From: a virus
Length of the DNA: 37,061 bases
Reading direction: 5' to 3' (one strand)
Virus record (IMG/VR): IMGVR_UViG_3300049855_000258
Span: 1-37,061 of that record
The notes beneath the pieces are model-generated. The model worked only from the letters and a program-made list of their open reading frames with translations, searched no databases and had not been told where the DNA came from. Positions 15,393-23,467 of the stretch are shown piece after piece. The position numbers and the translations under genes were made by a program. Position 1 is the stretch's first letter, and the number at the start of each line of letters is the position of its first letter.

Positions 15393-16256
15393 CTATGCTA
15401 GAGTGATGTCAACGACCAAGCCTGCCTTTTGGGTCCAAAGCTTGAAGCCAACCAAACCTGCAACTGAAACTTCTTTACCTGTCTTGCCTGATACGCCTTT
15501 CTCATCGTATTGGATACCACGAGGTGAGCAGTAAGTAGCGACATTTTTTACTCCGAATACTCGGTGACCACTGTTAGTAACAGAAGTTGAACCGATAGTT
15601 GCAGTAGCAAATGTTCCTGTGCGGACTACATAGATGTCTACACCCATGTAATTGCCCATAAAACCATTTTTCAAGGCTGCGTCTGCATAACTGAAACCAC
15701 TAGCGATTTGTGCTTGGACAAAGCCAACGACATCAGTGTTTTCAATTACAAGGAACATACCTTTATAAGAGTCTGCATAACCAGCTACGGCAGCAATCAA
15801 GTTTGACATGATTACTCCAATATTTGCAGCGGTTGTAAAACCACCTGCTGGGGTTGTGTAAGCACCTGTACCGTCTTCACAAAGGTTGTTTAGGACGAAG
15901 TAGTCAATACCATAAGCAACTGCGTAAGCCATTTCGTCGAAACGATTAGCCATCAAGTCGTAGTTGTTCATGATTCGCTCAAAATCAAAGATATGCTCAC
16001 CGTAGATAACTTCGTCAGTTACGGTTAGAGTATCATCAGTGATTGTCCAAGCAGATACTGAGTAAGTACCGGCTGTGGCTTGGATAGCGGCGGTTGGTTG
16101 AGTACTGTATGGGTTATAAATATATTTGTCGTCTGAGTTATCGACGTTACAAATCTTTTCACAAACCAATGCTTTTCGTAAAACCTGTTGAAGGTTCGAA
16201 GAAAAATACTTCGATCTCCAACTAGAACCTATAGTTCCTGTTCCGATTGTGTTCAT
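15393..16256 (-). CDS. major capsid (coat) protein, putative
   Basis: 287 aa, placed directly after a scaffold-like gene and before the tail module, the canonical coat position. The N-terminus 'SSWRSKYFSSNLQQVLRKALVCEKICNVD' and the central segment 'VTDEVIYGEHIFDFERIMNNYDLMANRFDEMAYAVAYGIDYFVLNNL' are typical of HK97-fold coat proteins in which an extended N-arm is followed by the spine helix. The C-terminal 'GVKNVATYCSPRGIQYDEKGVSGKTGKEVSVAGLVGFKLWTQKAGLVVDI' looks like the A-domain and P-domain closing strands. No protease or Lys-Asn crosslink evidence can be read. There is no Shine-Dalgarno; the leader ends in CCTTTAAAAA before ATG. The length is at the low end for this fold. Confidence 0.8.
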   Translation of the reverse strand: MNTIGTGTIGSSWRSKYFSSNLQQVLRKALVCEKICNVDNSDDKYIYNPYSTQPTAAIQATAGTYSVSAWTITDDTLTVTDEVIYGEHIFDFERIMNNYDLMANRFDEMAYAVAYGIDYFVLNNLCEDGTGAYTTPAGGFTTAANIGVIMSNLIAAVAGYADSYKGMFLVIENTDVVGFVQAQIASGFSYADAALKNGFMGNYMGVDIYVVRTGTFATATIGSTSVTNSGHRVFGVKNVATYCSPRGIQYDEKGVSGKTGKEVSVAGLVGFKLWTQKAGLVVDITLA

Positions 16257-16315
16257 TTTTTAAAGGGTTAATTAGTAACCCAATATCCATAACTGAACAC
16301 CACCTTTTGTCCTGT

Positions 16316-16852
16316 TTAGTTACCCAATTTCTTAGCCATTCGAGCTTCAGCTAGTTTAGATATGTCATTTGCGTCATCTGGTAACTGATTATTTCTGGCT
16401 CTCTCTATCAAAGCGTCGGAAGTTATTTTAGGTGAAGTTCTAGCACTTTTAGTTTGGGTAGCTTCAGCGGTCTGCCTTTGCTCCATTCTATCGGCTAAAA
16501 TTGTTCTAAGGGTAGGGGATTTTAATGCTTCCATTACAGAAACTTTCCTGTAGTTAGCAAAATCCACCACTTCATCAAAGTCATCTGCTGATATTTTAGC
16601 TTCCATTAAAGCTAGAGTATCTTTGGTAGATAAATCATTTGACTCCTTGGTAACTTCTTTTTTATCTTCTTTGTCAATTCCTTTCTCATTGGCTTTCTTT
16701 TTCCAGTGTTCCTTTTGAGCCTTTAGAGTAGCAATATCTTTTTTAAGAGCTTCTACATCTTCTTTCTCCTCGGTGTCATCTGATAAGTCTAAGTCAATTT
16801 CTTCTGTTTCATCGTTTTGTGAGTCGATTATCTCATTTTCATTTTCATTCAT
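16316..16852 (-). CDS. scaffolding-like protein (178 aa)
   Basis: A highly acidic N-terminus (NENENEIIDSQNDETEEIDLDLSDD) is followed by a Lys/Glu coiled coil (residues 30-75: KKDIATLKAQKEHWKKKANEKG), a helical middle and a basic C-terminal tail (ARMAKKLGN). This is the usual architecture of capsid scaffolds, where the basic tail contacts coat. It is the gene immediately upstream of coat and downstream of portal. A dedicated promoter with an extended -10 lies about 50 bases upstream, giving the coat/scaffold pair its own transcript. Confidence 0.75.
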   Translation of the reverse strand: MNENENEIIDSQNDETEEIDLDLSDDTEEKEDVEALKKDIATLKAQKEHWKKKANEKGIDKEDKKEVTKESNDLSTKDTLALMEAKISADDFDEVVDFANYRKVSVMEALKSPTLRTILADRMEQRQTAEATQTKSARTSPKITSDALIERARNNQLPDDANDISKLAEARMAKKLGN

Positions 16853-16899
16853 CTTTTGTGATGTTAGTCTTTTGTGTGGGTTTAGTCCCGATTTATAAT

Positions 16900-16910
16900 A
16901 TTATAGCACA
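16900..16910 (-). promoter_or_regulatory. extended -10 promoter for scaffold and coat
   Basis: On the minus strand TGTGCTATAAT gives a consensus -10 (TATAAT, 16905-16900) with a TG extension. No good -35 is present at 17 bases. The same 11-mer occurs at 19147-19157 before the portal gene, and both are followed by an A/T run ending in TATAAA. The predicted start is near 16893, about 40 bases before the scaffold ATG. Bases 16853-16931 are otherwise non-coding. Confidence 0.6.
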
Positions 16911-16931
16911 AATACAATTAAAAACCTACAA

Positions 16932-17267
16932 CTATTTCATTGAGTTTCTTTTCTCACGAGCAACACGTTCTTCAGGAGTTTCTGTCTTGATACCAGCTAG
17001 TGCATCTAGTTGCATCAGTTGTGTCTCTACATGCAACATCAACTCATTACGAGCCAAGATACGCACATAAGCCGCCTCTGGTGTCATATCCCGTACATCT
17101 AGGGTCATCCATAAGTCTACATTCTGTCCTAGTGGAGCATCTGGGTTGTACTCTGGTAAAAAAACCTTTCTAAGCAACCTCAGCAAAACTTCGTTACCAC
17201 CAAAAGTATCTTTAATGAGCTTTAGTTCAGGCTCAGTAAATCTCATTTGTTTGTTTCCTTTGTCCAT
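16932..17267 (-). CDS. conserved-type small protein of the head module (111 aa)
   Basis: Helical, acidic to neutral protein: 'MRFTEPELKLIKDTFGGNEVLLRLLRKVFLPEYNPDAPLGQNVDLWMTLDV...TPEAAYVRILARNELMLHVETQLMQLDALAG'. The 'E.EL.LIKDTF..NE.LL.LLRKVFLPE' opening is a pattern I associate with short proteins sitting between portal and scaffold genes in short-tailed phages, without a defined function. It is 24 bases downstream of the portal stop. The start at 17267 has an A/T leader with no Shine-Dalgarno; an internal Met at codon 8 (MRFTEPE) is an alternative start. Confidence 0.65.
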   Translation of the reverse strand: MDKGNKQMRFTEPELKLIKDTFGGNEVLLRLLRKVFLPEYNPDAPLGQNVDLWMTLDVRDMTPEAAYVRILARNELMLHVETQLMQLDALAGIKTETPEERVAREKRNSMK

Positions 17268-17290
17268 TTGTTATTTTATTAAACTAATAA

Positions 17291-19102
17291 TTAAGATTGG
17301 GGGGCTAGCGGCGGAGCGGGCGGTGGTGGAGCGACAGGAGAAAGTTCAATCGGAGATACTTGTCCACTGAAACTAAGTATCTTGTTAAACACCATTTTAG
17401 CATTTGGGTCTTGTAATGCAAGTGGATTGGTAGCGATTGTCTGCAAAACAGATGACAGTGTACCCAAAACAGCTTGTTTATCTTGTTGTTCGTTGGTGAC
17501 TTGAACATCAAGTTTCCATTCTAAATCTTTTACTACTTCTTTCCAAGTTATGTCGCCTGGAGAAAAGAAAGTTTGATTACCCATTTGAGCTAGACTTTCC
17601 TTCACACCTTGTTCGGCTTGGGGTTGGTTAAACTCAGTCGGCATTTCACCTTTCAACAAAGCTTCTTTAAATTCTTTGTTGTAGTTTTTAATCGCCATCC
17701 TAGGAACATACATGCCCTCTAGCTTTTTAATATCGTGGTCTTCTAAAATAGCAGTCACTTCATCTTTAGTGTCTATTTTGGTAAGTAGGTGGGGGATGAC
17801 AAAAGTTCTAAGCATATCCTCTATAGCTAGACCTTTGTTTTCAGTCATCACCTCGAACAAAGACAATGCTTGAGCACCTGTATAAGCTCCTAATGAGTAA
17901 GGAGTACCAGACGGTAGTGTATTGCCCCGTACAGCGTCAGGAGTTGATGTTATTTCTTGGGATAGTATTTTCCACTGGTTAGCGAAGGCTTGGAGGTTAG
18001 TTATGTCATGTCCAGTGTTAGGCATCATGGTTAAAGGCTTATTATCGCCATGTATCATAATGTCTCCAGTTTCAATATTTGTTAGAACGTTTTTACCCAC
18101 ATAATTAGTATCAGATGTTTGGAAAACAAGCTTAGAAGCCAAGTCCATCTGATCCTTCCACTGCTTCATCGTGTGATTAGTCATCCATTGTGCGTCAAAT
18201 AGATATTCAACTGCCCCAATAGATAGGGTTCTGCCTTCCTCTTCGATTAAGTGAGTCAGCATGTAAGGGTCTTTCTTTTCTTTCCCGCAGAACAGAGTGA
18301 AGTCTATGTTTTTACCATCTTTACCTGTACACCAAGATACAACGTGCATTTGTTGGAAAAATACTTCATTGTCTTTTTCTACTATATCATCCTGTCCTTT
18401 GCCTGTTTTGTATACCGCTTGAGATAGTTCGCCATGTACTTCGTAAAGCTCAATAAAATCACTTTGATTGTCCATCTGTTCACCTTGCAAGTTCTCCCTC
18501 GATTGCTGACTATCCAACAAAGAATTGACTATTTCAAAATCATAGCCAGCGTAGTCTTTATGACCTTTAGTCGCCATGTTCTTTAACTGAGCTGGTGTCT
18601 TATAGAATTTCTCTATTCGAGGTAGAGCTTCAAAGTCTATAGGGTCTACAATTAGTCTGTTCCAAGGGATTACTGTTGGGATAAGTTCACCATTCTTTTC
18701 TACAAACTTTACTACTGCTGAACCATATTGAGCCAACACTCTACCCCATTGGTTTAGAAAGACACCGAAGTTTGTTTTTTTCATCCAGTCCTGCAAAAGA
18801 ATAGTCGCCAAGAATGCACCAGCCACATTGCCTGCTTTGTCTGGTAAAACAACAATATCTTTTCTGTCTATGTCAGTGGCACGATACCAAATATTCACCG
18901 CCGCCGAAACAATGTTAAAGAAAGGTTTATCACGCCCTAAAGAATCAGTATCACCTGATATATGTTTAGAGTTTACATAAGCAAATACAGTTTCTATAGT
19001 GTCGTGTAGAGACCATGATACATGCTCGCCGATTTTAGTGTTGCCCTCTAGTAAGTTTTGTTCTGCTTGCCTTACTATCCCATGAATTGAATCTTGTTCC
19101 AT
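17291..19102 (-). CDS. portal protein
   Basis: 603 aa, within the size range of P22/T7-type portals. Segments typical of portals are the N-terminal helix-rich wing (residues 20-120, ending 'LATILLQDWMKKTNFGVFLNQWGRVLAQYGSAVVKFV'), the 'IPTVIPWNRLIVDPIDFEALPRIEKFY' strand-turn that appears in many podovirus portals, and a C-terminal crown and barrel region. The tail is Pro-rich (PVAPPPPAPPLAPQS). It lies between the terminase/glycosyltransferase genes and the scaffold gene, as expected. It has its own extended -10 promoter at 19147-19157. The leader AAACTAAC plus a T run and AAATG lacks a Shine-Dalgarno. Confidence 0.82.
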   Translation of the reverse strand: MEQDSIHGIVRQAEQNLLEGNTKIGEHVSWSLHDTIETVFAYVNSKHISGDTDSLGRDKPFFNIVSAAVNIWYRATDIDRKDIVVLPDKAGNVAGAFLATILLQDWMKKTNFGVFLNQWGRVLAQYGSAVVKFVEKNGELIPTVIPWNRLIVDPIDFEALPRIEKFYKTPAQLKNMATKGHKDYAGYDFEIVNSLLDSQQSRENLQGEQMDNQSDFIELYEVHGELSQAVYKTGKGQDDIVEKDNEVFFQQMHVVSWCTGKDGKNIDFTLFCGKEKKDPYMLTHLIEEEGRTLSIGAVEYLFDAQWMTNHTMKQWKDQMDLASKLVFQTSDTNYVGKNVLTNIETGDIMIHGDNKPLTMMPNTGHDITNLQAFANQWKILSQEITSTPDAVRGNTLPSGTPYSLGAYTGAQALSLFEVMTENKGLAIEDMLRTFVIPHLLTKIDTKDEVTAILEDHDIKKLEGMYVPRMAIKNYNKEFKEALLKGEMPTEFNQPQAEQGVKESLAQMGNQTFFSPGDITWKEVVKDLEWKLDVQVTNEQQDKQAVLGTLSSVLQTIATNPLALQDPNAKMVFNKILSFSGQVSPIELSPVAPPPPAPPLAPQS

Positions 19103-19146
19103 TTAAAAAAGTTAGTTTATAAGAGAAATAAGAGATATTTTTATAA

Positions 19147-19157
19147 ATTATAGCACA
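19147..19157 (-). promoter_or_regulatory. extended -10 promoter for the portal gene
   Basis: The minus-strand TGTGCTATAAT is identical to the element before the scaffold gene. The -10 is TATAAT (19152-19147) with a TG extension, again with no strong -35. The predicted start is near 19140, about 38 bases before the portal ATG at 19102. It lies between the glycosyltransferase stop and the portal start. Confidence 0.6.
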
Positions 19158-19160
19158 GAT

Positions 19161-19937
19161 TTACTTTAATTGCACAAGTTTTTCCTCTGTCCAGTCAGCT
19201 GGTAGATTAAATTTTCGTATCAAAGGGATTAAATCTTTATTTAAATACTTCTTTTTAAGCAAATCTATAGCTTCTTTACCAGGATTTTCACCTCTGTCAT
19301 AGGGAAAGTCTGTATCTGTGTGTCTAAAGACATGTCCATAGTAAGTTTCTTTTGTTGATAGACATCTCCCGCCATTTAAAAAGGCTTTTATCCCTAGCTC
19401 TGTAGCTTGTCCGCCCCAAGATGGCATAGAATCATCGCCTAGATTCCACTTCCAATAAGTCTCACGATCTACCATCCAACACGAACCTTGCAAACACATA
19501 GTCTCCTCCTCTCCGTTTTCCTCATCATACTGCATTACTAGGTTACTATCAAAACAATATCTAGTTGTCATTTTCTTGCCGTTTATTGTCCAACTGATAG
19601 GGTCTAAAACTCCCATTTGTGGGGCTAGGATAGTCTCGTCGTCCATCAATTTTAACATCTCTATATCAAACCCACCAGACATCGAACAATGAGCGTCTAA
19701 TTTCATTATAAATCTAGCGTCTGTGAGCCTCGCTAGGGCGTTTGTAGCTCCCCTTTGCCCCAAACTACTACTTATCACCCTAACTCGTGAATTTGGGGTA
19801 ATTTCAGGCGGATTAGACCAGTTATCAAGGGCTACTAAAACATCAGTATCACCTTTAGAGTTTTTAAGAACATCATCTATGGTTTTTTGTAGATGAGGCT
19901 CATTGCAAGCAGGGATTAAAACAGAGAGGCTAGGCAT
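19161..19937 (-). CDS. GT-A glycosyltransferase with polypeptide GalNAc-transferase-like motif
   Basis: 258 aa. A GT2-like nucleotide-binding start (SVLIPACNEPHLQKTIDDVLKN, residues 5-26) is followed by the metal-binding D81-A-H83 (KLDAHC). The second half carries W174-G-G, E180, G189-G and G201-H-V-F-R205, the same order as the WGGE-type 'Gal/GalNAc-T' motif and GHVFR ending of polypeptide GalNAc-transferases (GT27), whose DxH metal motif it also shares. The product would transfer a sugar from a nucleotide donor in the cytosol. It lies inside the packaging module between TerL (plus a 69-aa gene it overlaps by 8 bases) and portal. Ser/Thr-rich virion proteins are plausible acceptors, but the substrate is unknown. 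Confidence 0.8.
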   Translation of the reverse strand: MPSLSVLIPACNEPHLQKTIDDVLKNSKGDTDVLVALDNWSNPPEITPNSRVRVISSSLGQRGATNALARLTDARFIMKLDAHCSMSGGFDIEMLKLMDDETILAPQMGVLDPISWTINGKKMTTRYCFDSNLVMQYDEENGEEETMCLQGSCWMVDRETYWKWNLGDDSMPSWGGQATELGIKAFLNGGRCLSTKETYYGHVFRHTDTDFPYDRGENPGKEAIDLLKKKYLNKDLIPLIRKFNLPADWTEEKLVQLK

Positions 19938-20139
19938 TTATTGGTCTTCGTCCTATTTGCACACCTCCTGGTAGTGGTGGTTCGACAATATTAACTTGAG
20001 GTGTAACTGGTAGGGCTATTGGAGTTGTTGTTGTTTCGTCATCACCGATCAAGACTTCCAATATACCTCGGACATAATCTATTCTAGGTGTATCTTTGTT
20101 GAGTTCGTCTAAAGCTTTTTGTAGAGTTTTTTTATTCAT
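19930..20139 (-). CDS. small protein between terminase and glycosyltransferase (69 aa)
   Basis: I chose the ATG at 20139 (MNKKTLQKALDELNKDTPRIDYVRGILEVLIGDDE), 4 bases after the TerL stop. A longer frame from 20187 would overlap TerL by 44 bases and gives an unlike-looking N-terminus. Residues 1-35 are a charged helix. The C-terminal half is Pro/Thr/Val-rich and disordered (TTTTPIALPVTPQVNIVEPPLPGG). It overlaps the glycosyltransferase start by 8 bases. The 'LQKALDELNKDTPRIDYVRGILEVLI' pattern is common in small phage head-module proteins of unknown function. Confidence 0.6.
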   Translation of the reverse strand: MNKKTLQKALDELNKDTPRIDYVRGILEVLIGDDETTTTPIALPVTPQVNIVEPPLPGGVQIGRRPINA

Positions 20140-20143
20140 ATAT

Positions 20144-21532
20144 TTAACGTGAGCTATTAAGATTTTGCCTATTAGCGTTGATTTCAAACTGGTCTCTTAT
20201 TTTCATAGCTATCGCTGTGCGTTCCTCGCTGGTCTGTGGGTCTATCTTTTCTTTCAATTCAAAGTACATACGCATAATTAAAGTGTCTGTTATATCGGGA
20301 CTTCTTCCTGTTACTTCTTTTATGTCCTCTTTGGCTGTAGCCATCTTTTTACCATCACCAGCGGAGGTATCTTGATAGTGGGAAAGTTCCTCTATAATTG
20401 CTTCCTTTATTCTAGCATCTTCAGTTTTAACTGCCAATTTATGATTGTTTATCAAATCAGCTAAAGTAAAGACACATTGCGAACGGAGATTGCGATACTC
20501 ACTGTATCTTGGTGCATCTTTTGTGTAGTGAACATTAGGAAGTCTCACCATATCCCTGTCTATCTTAAAAGCCTGAAAAGATGACTTATATCCTACTATC
20601 CCGTCTAGTAAGGAAGAAGAAGCTACCCCAGCCCCAACACCAATAGCATCTACTGCGATTTGTGAATAAGGTATACGTTCGTCAGAAGCATACTCCCTTA
20701 TTTGGGTGATTATCCCCTCAGTATTTAACCTTTCAAACTTTTCAAACCTGTAAGCTTCTAAGCCTTGCCAGAAACTAAAGATAGTTTTATCCGACCCATC
20801 ATCAGCAATGTCCACAATCAAATACTTTTCGTTAGACTTAGTGATAGTGTTTGAAAACATATCTATCAAAGCGGTGTATTTAAACAAAGCACCAGCGTCT
20901 TCTACATATTCTGCGAGGATTTCTTGTTTGTATGAAGTCACATCAAGGTCATTTTTAGCCTTAATAAGTTCTAGTGGGTCAATATGGGGGTTATCCGCTG
21001 TAGTAAAGTGAAAGGAAGCAAAGTCCTCACCTTTATCCTCAAACTCTTTTTCTAGTCGTCTAAGGTTGGGGTTTTCTTTCTTGGGTGTGCCAATAAAGTC
21101 AGCAGTCCCTCTAGTATCTATGAGAGCTGGACGGAAGATTTCTTGCCAGCCTATAAAAAAGTCCTTCATAGTGTCTAGCTCGTCAAAGGTTATATGGTGG
21201 GCTTTCATACCTCGGAAGTTTTCTCTATTTTCCCAACCTGCAATGAATATAGTCGAGAACCCACCATCAGTAGTAGGGACTTTCATTTCAAGCCGAGACT
21301 CGTTAGCTAGACCAGCTTTACCTATCCTAGACTTTAAGGCTTCCCAGATAATAGACCTAGCTTGCTTTTGGGTTGGTGCAAGATAAAAGATATTTTGGTC
21401 TTTTGTGTTGACCGCCTTAAATAACATCACCTCTATTTCTACAGAACTTTTGCCCGATCTCCTGCCCGACCTAATTACTTTAAAACGAGCGGGGGACTTT
21501 ACTGTATCTCTTTGTTTTTCATGTAATATCAT
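20144..21532 (-). CDS. terL: terminase large subunit
   Basis: 462 aa packaging motor. The ATPase shows a Walker A (RSGRRSGKSS, residues 21-30, Lys28) and a Walker B (ITFDE, 114-118). The RNase H-like nuclease has acidic residues at D241/D244 (LIVDIADDGSDKT), D295 (AVDAIGVG) and D416 (PDITDT). The full two-domain length is present. It translocates genome DNA into the prohead through the portal and cuts concatemers. Its start overlaps the upstream lectin-like gene by 4 bases (ATGA). The small subunit lies about 2.4 kb upstream, separated by an HNH element and two structural genes, which is an unusually long separation. Confidence 0.95.
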   Translation of the reverse strand: MILHEKQRDTVKSPARFKVIRSGRRSGKSSVEIEVMLFKAVNTKDQNIFYLAPTQKQARSIIWEALKSRIGKAGLANESRLEMKVPTTDGGFSTIFIAGWENRENFRGMKAHHITFDELDTMKDFFIGWQEIFRPALIDTRGTADFIGTPKKENPNLRRLEKEFEDKGEDFASFHFTTADNPHIDPLELIKAKNDLDVTSYKQEILAEYVEDAGALFKYTALIDMFSNTITKSNEKYLIVDIADDGSDKTIFSFWQGLEAYRFEKFERLNTEGIITQIREYASDERIPYSQIAVDAIGVGAGVASSSLLDGIVGYKSSFQAFKIDRDMVRLPNVHYTKDAPRYSEYRNLRSQCVFTLADLINNHKLAVKTEDARIKEAIIEELSHYQDTSAGDGKKMATAKEDIKEVTGRSPDITDTLIMRMYFELKEKIDPQTSEERTAIAMKIRDQFEINANRQNLNSSR

Positions 21533-22887
21533 CTTGGTTTTTCACCTCTGTATTTATAGAACTTGGGTTGCTTATAAAAATTAACTGAACCATGAGTTGG
21601 GGGTACATATCTAGTGAAAGTTGCAGTAACAGGCAAATAAGTTAAAACAAAACTACCCACAGTGGTTGCTAAAGTGTATATTCTCCCTAAATTCACAGAC
21701 ACTCCAGTTAGTGTGAAAGCACCGACCACTGTCGCCATTTTAAGGGCTTTTGTAAGGATATTAGATACCCCTGTCAAAGTAAACGCACCCACTGCCACAC
21801 TAATACTGTAAGCTACAGCTGGAATATACGCCACCACCACGCCACACTCATATAAAGATACAGTAGTCAAAGAAGTGTCAGTTTGTATACCTATGTCAGT
21901 CCCCGTACCTGCTGGATAAGTAGTTGAACCTGCAAAGACTTTGTAATTAGTAATTGTAGTGGTGATCGCTTGAGCAGTACTAGCCCCATTTAAAATAATG
22001 TTTATCGTTTCAGCCACTAGAGACTTGGTAGACACCCACCCCATATAATCTATTATTTGCCCTGTATTGACAGTTAAATCCCCAGTAGAAGAACCCTCAA
22101 TATTATATTCCTCAGTCACCGCACTACCAGCCCCAACCATAGACCAGCCATTAGTGGTACTTAAAGCCCGTTCGTTGACTTGAGGTGAGTGGCCTGAACC
22201 ATAACCAGAACCACCAGCACCAATTTGTGTAGTGAACCCAGTAGTCGTTCCGTTAGCATTAGGGCGTTTAGCTGTCACCCATATGTTGCCAGTATCAGTT
22301 AGAGATGATGAGTCGTCTACATAAATATCAGAAAATCTAAAATCAGCAGTAGCGTCAGCACCAATAGTACCAAAACTATTTCTGACTGCCCCAATATTTG
22401 TCAAAGTTGCGTTTGTCACAGACATATCAGATACCCCATTAACAAACACCTCAAACCTATTAACAGACGTTGAGCTTATTGTGTAGGCTATTGAAATTCT
22501 ATACCAAACCCCTGTTGATAGAGTAGAGCCTACCGCTAACTGCACACTACTTGTCCTAGCTAATCTTAAAACTCCTGCTGAAGTAACACCTAATTGATGA
22601 CAAGTAACAGGAGCCGCTGTACTAAAAGAAGCAAAGTTACAGGTCGCTGTTGGAAGGGCGTTCATGTAAAAGTAAAAACTAACCCTAGTACCAGCGTCTG
22701 CTACTGTTCCGTCTGGTGTTCTAACACTGTTGTTGGTGTTTATTGCATTGGCAATAGACTTTATATGCCCCCCATGAACAAAGTCAGTATTGATTGTTGG
22801 TGACCCTGTGATATTAGCCCAAAAACCATTAGTGGTAGCTAAGGTGTAAGTGGTATCTCCCCCTGGTTCGAGAAATTTAACTGCCAA
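21529..22887 (-). CDS. LamG/concanavalin-like virion protein with C-terminal repeats (452 aa)
   Basis: The start is TTG at 22887; no ATG is suitably placed. Residues 15-200 look like a jelly-roll laminin-G/lectin domain ('VRTPDGTVADAGTRVSFYFYMNALPT', 'STGVWYRISIAYTISSTSVNRFEVFVNGVSD', 'DFRFSDIYVDDSS'), of the type used for carbohydrate binding or head decoration. Residues 205-345 are a second beta domain. At the C-terminus the phrase 'VGAFTLTGVS' occurs twice and 'VGSFVLTYLPVTATF' once (residues 366-425), a short repeat common in phage and plasmid proteins. It overlaps TerL by 4 bases. Placement of a surface or decoration protein between TerS and TerL is unusual. Confidence 0.65.
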   Translation of the reverse strand: MAVKFLEPGGDTTYTLATTNGFWANITGSPTINTDFVHGGHIKSIANAINTNNSVRTPDGTVADAGTRVSFYFYMNALPTATCNFASFSTAAPVTCHQLGVTSAGVLRLARTSSVQLAVGSTLSTGVWYRISIAYTISSTSVNRFEVFVNGVSDMSVTNATLTNIGAVRNSFGTIGADATADFRFSDIYVDDSSSLTDTGNIWVTAKRPNANGTTTGFTTQIGAGGSGYGSGHSPQVNERALSTTNGWSMVGAGSAVTEEYNIEGSSTGDLTVNTGQIIDYMGWVSTKSLVAETINIILNGASTAQAITTTITNYKVFAGSTTYPAGTGTDIGIQTDTSLTTVSLYECGVVVAYIPAVAYSISVAVGAFTLTGVSNILTKALKMATVVGAFTLTGVSVNLGRIYTLATTVGSFVLTYLPVTATFTRYVPPTHGSVNFYKQPKFYKYRGEKPR

Positions 22888-22907
22888 ATTGTTGTTTGAT
22901 TAAATTA

Positions 22908-23321
22908 CTAAGCTATTGTAATCGCCCCTGCACTAGCGTCAAAGTCGATTGTAAAAGTATCGCCACTAGCTAGAGTAACTGGTGAACCATAATCATAGTA
23001 GCCAATCAACTCATCATTGGTAGCGGTGTCATCGTAAATATAAATATATTGAAATGGTCCGACTGCCCCTGTAGCTGTAAGTATTAAGTCAGCTAGTACT
23101 AGTTTATAAGTTCCTGTAGTTTGTGCTGAAGAAGATATAGTCAAAGTCCGAGCCGAGCAGTTTGAATAGGAGATTTCTGTTAAATCAGATAGTTGTGACC
23201 AAGTAGTAGTGTGAGCGGTGTTTGTCAAAGCGACCTTTAAAGTATCAGAACCTAGATTAAAGGTTTTCTCTGCTAGTTTCTCTGTGAAAGAATATATTTT
23301 TGTAAATGATGCGATAAATAT
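22908..23321 (-). CDS. conserved virion protein whose ATG start is missing
   Basis: The frame is open from 23384 to the stop at 22908 and contains no ATG. Family-like sequence begins near 23312 ('IASFTKIYSFTEKLAEKTFNLGSDTLKVALTNTA') and continues through 'YDDTATNDELIGYYDYGSPVTLASGDTFTIDFDASAGAI', the same structural family as the 12892 gene. Relatives I know start with Met just before this 'FTKI' block, exactly where the HNH stump (stop at 23321) ends. The start codon was therefore probably lost or replaced when the endonuclease inserted. Translation might use a rare start (ATA/ATC near 23321-23313) or TTG at 23228, which would drop about 30 conserved residues. The start given here is approximate. 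Confidence 0.6.
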   Translation of the reverse strand: MFIASFTKIYSFTEKLAEKTFNLGSDTLKVALTNTAHTTTWSQLSDLTEISYSNCSARTLTISSSAQTTGTYKLVLADLILTATGAVGPFQYIYIYDDTATNDELIGYYDYGSPVTLASGDTFTIDFDASAGAITIA

Positions 23322-23467
23322 TACTTTGATACTGACACTAACTCCTGAAATATTGGGGCTAGCCGTTTCTCTTCCGCTCTCTTCCTAGGATGATGAGCGT
23401 GGCATAAGGTAATGCCATTATTAATTTGATAATGTAAATCTAGATAATCTTTCCAACCCAATAGCAA
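23321..23467 (-). pseudogene. C-terminal stump of a second HNH homing endonuclease
   Basis: Directly after the TGA stop of the intact HNH gene, and in the same frame, the sequence continues for 48 codons ending at TAA 23321. It reads 'WKDYLDLHYQINNG', 'ITLCHAHHPRKRAEEKRL' and 'FQELVSVSK', the C-terminal end of an HNH homing endonuclease (…NGITLCH.CH…). The intact gene has its own version of this end ('ITNGITLCEDCH'), so this is not its missing tail but a remnant of another copy. There is no start codon. It probably reflects replacement of an older homing gene by the present one at the same site. Confidence 0.7.

Noticed and set aside
20140-20187. Extended start for the 69-aa gene inside TerL
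   Set aside because: The internal ATG at 20139 sits 4 bases after the TerL stop and gives a protein-like start, whereas the extension duplicates TerL coding sequence in another frame.
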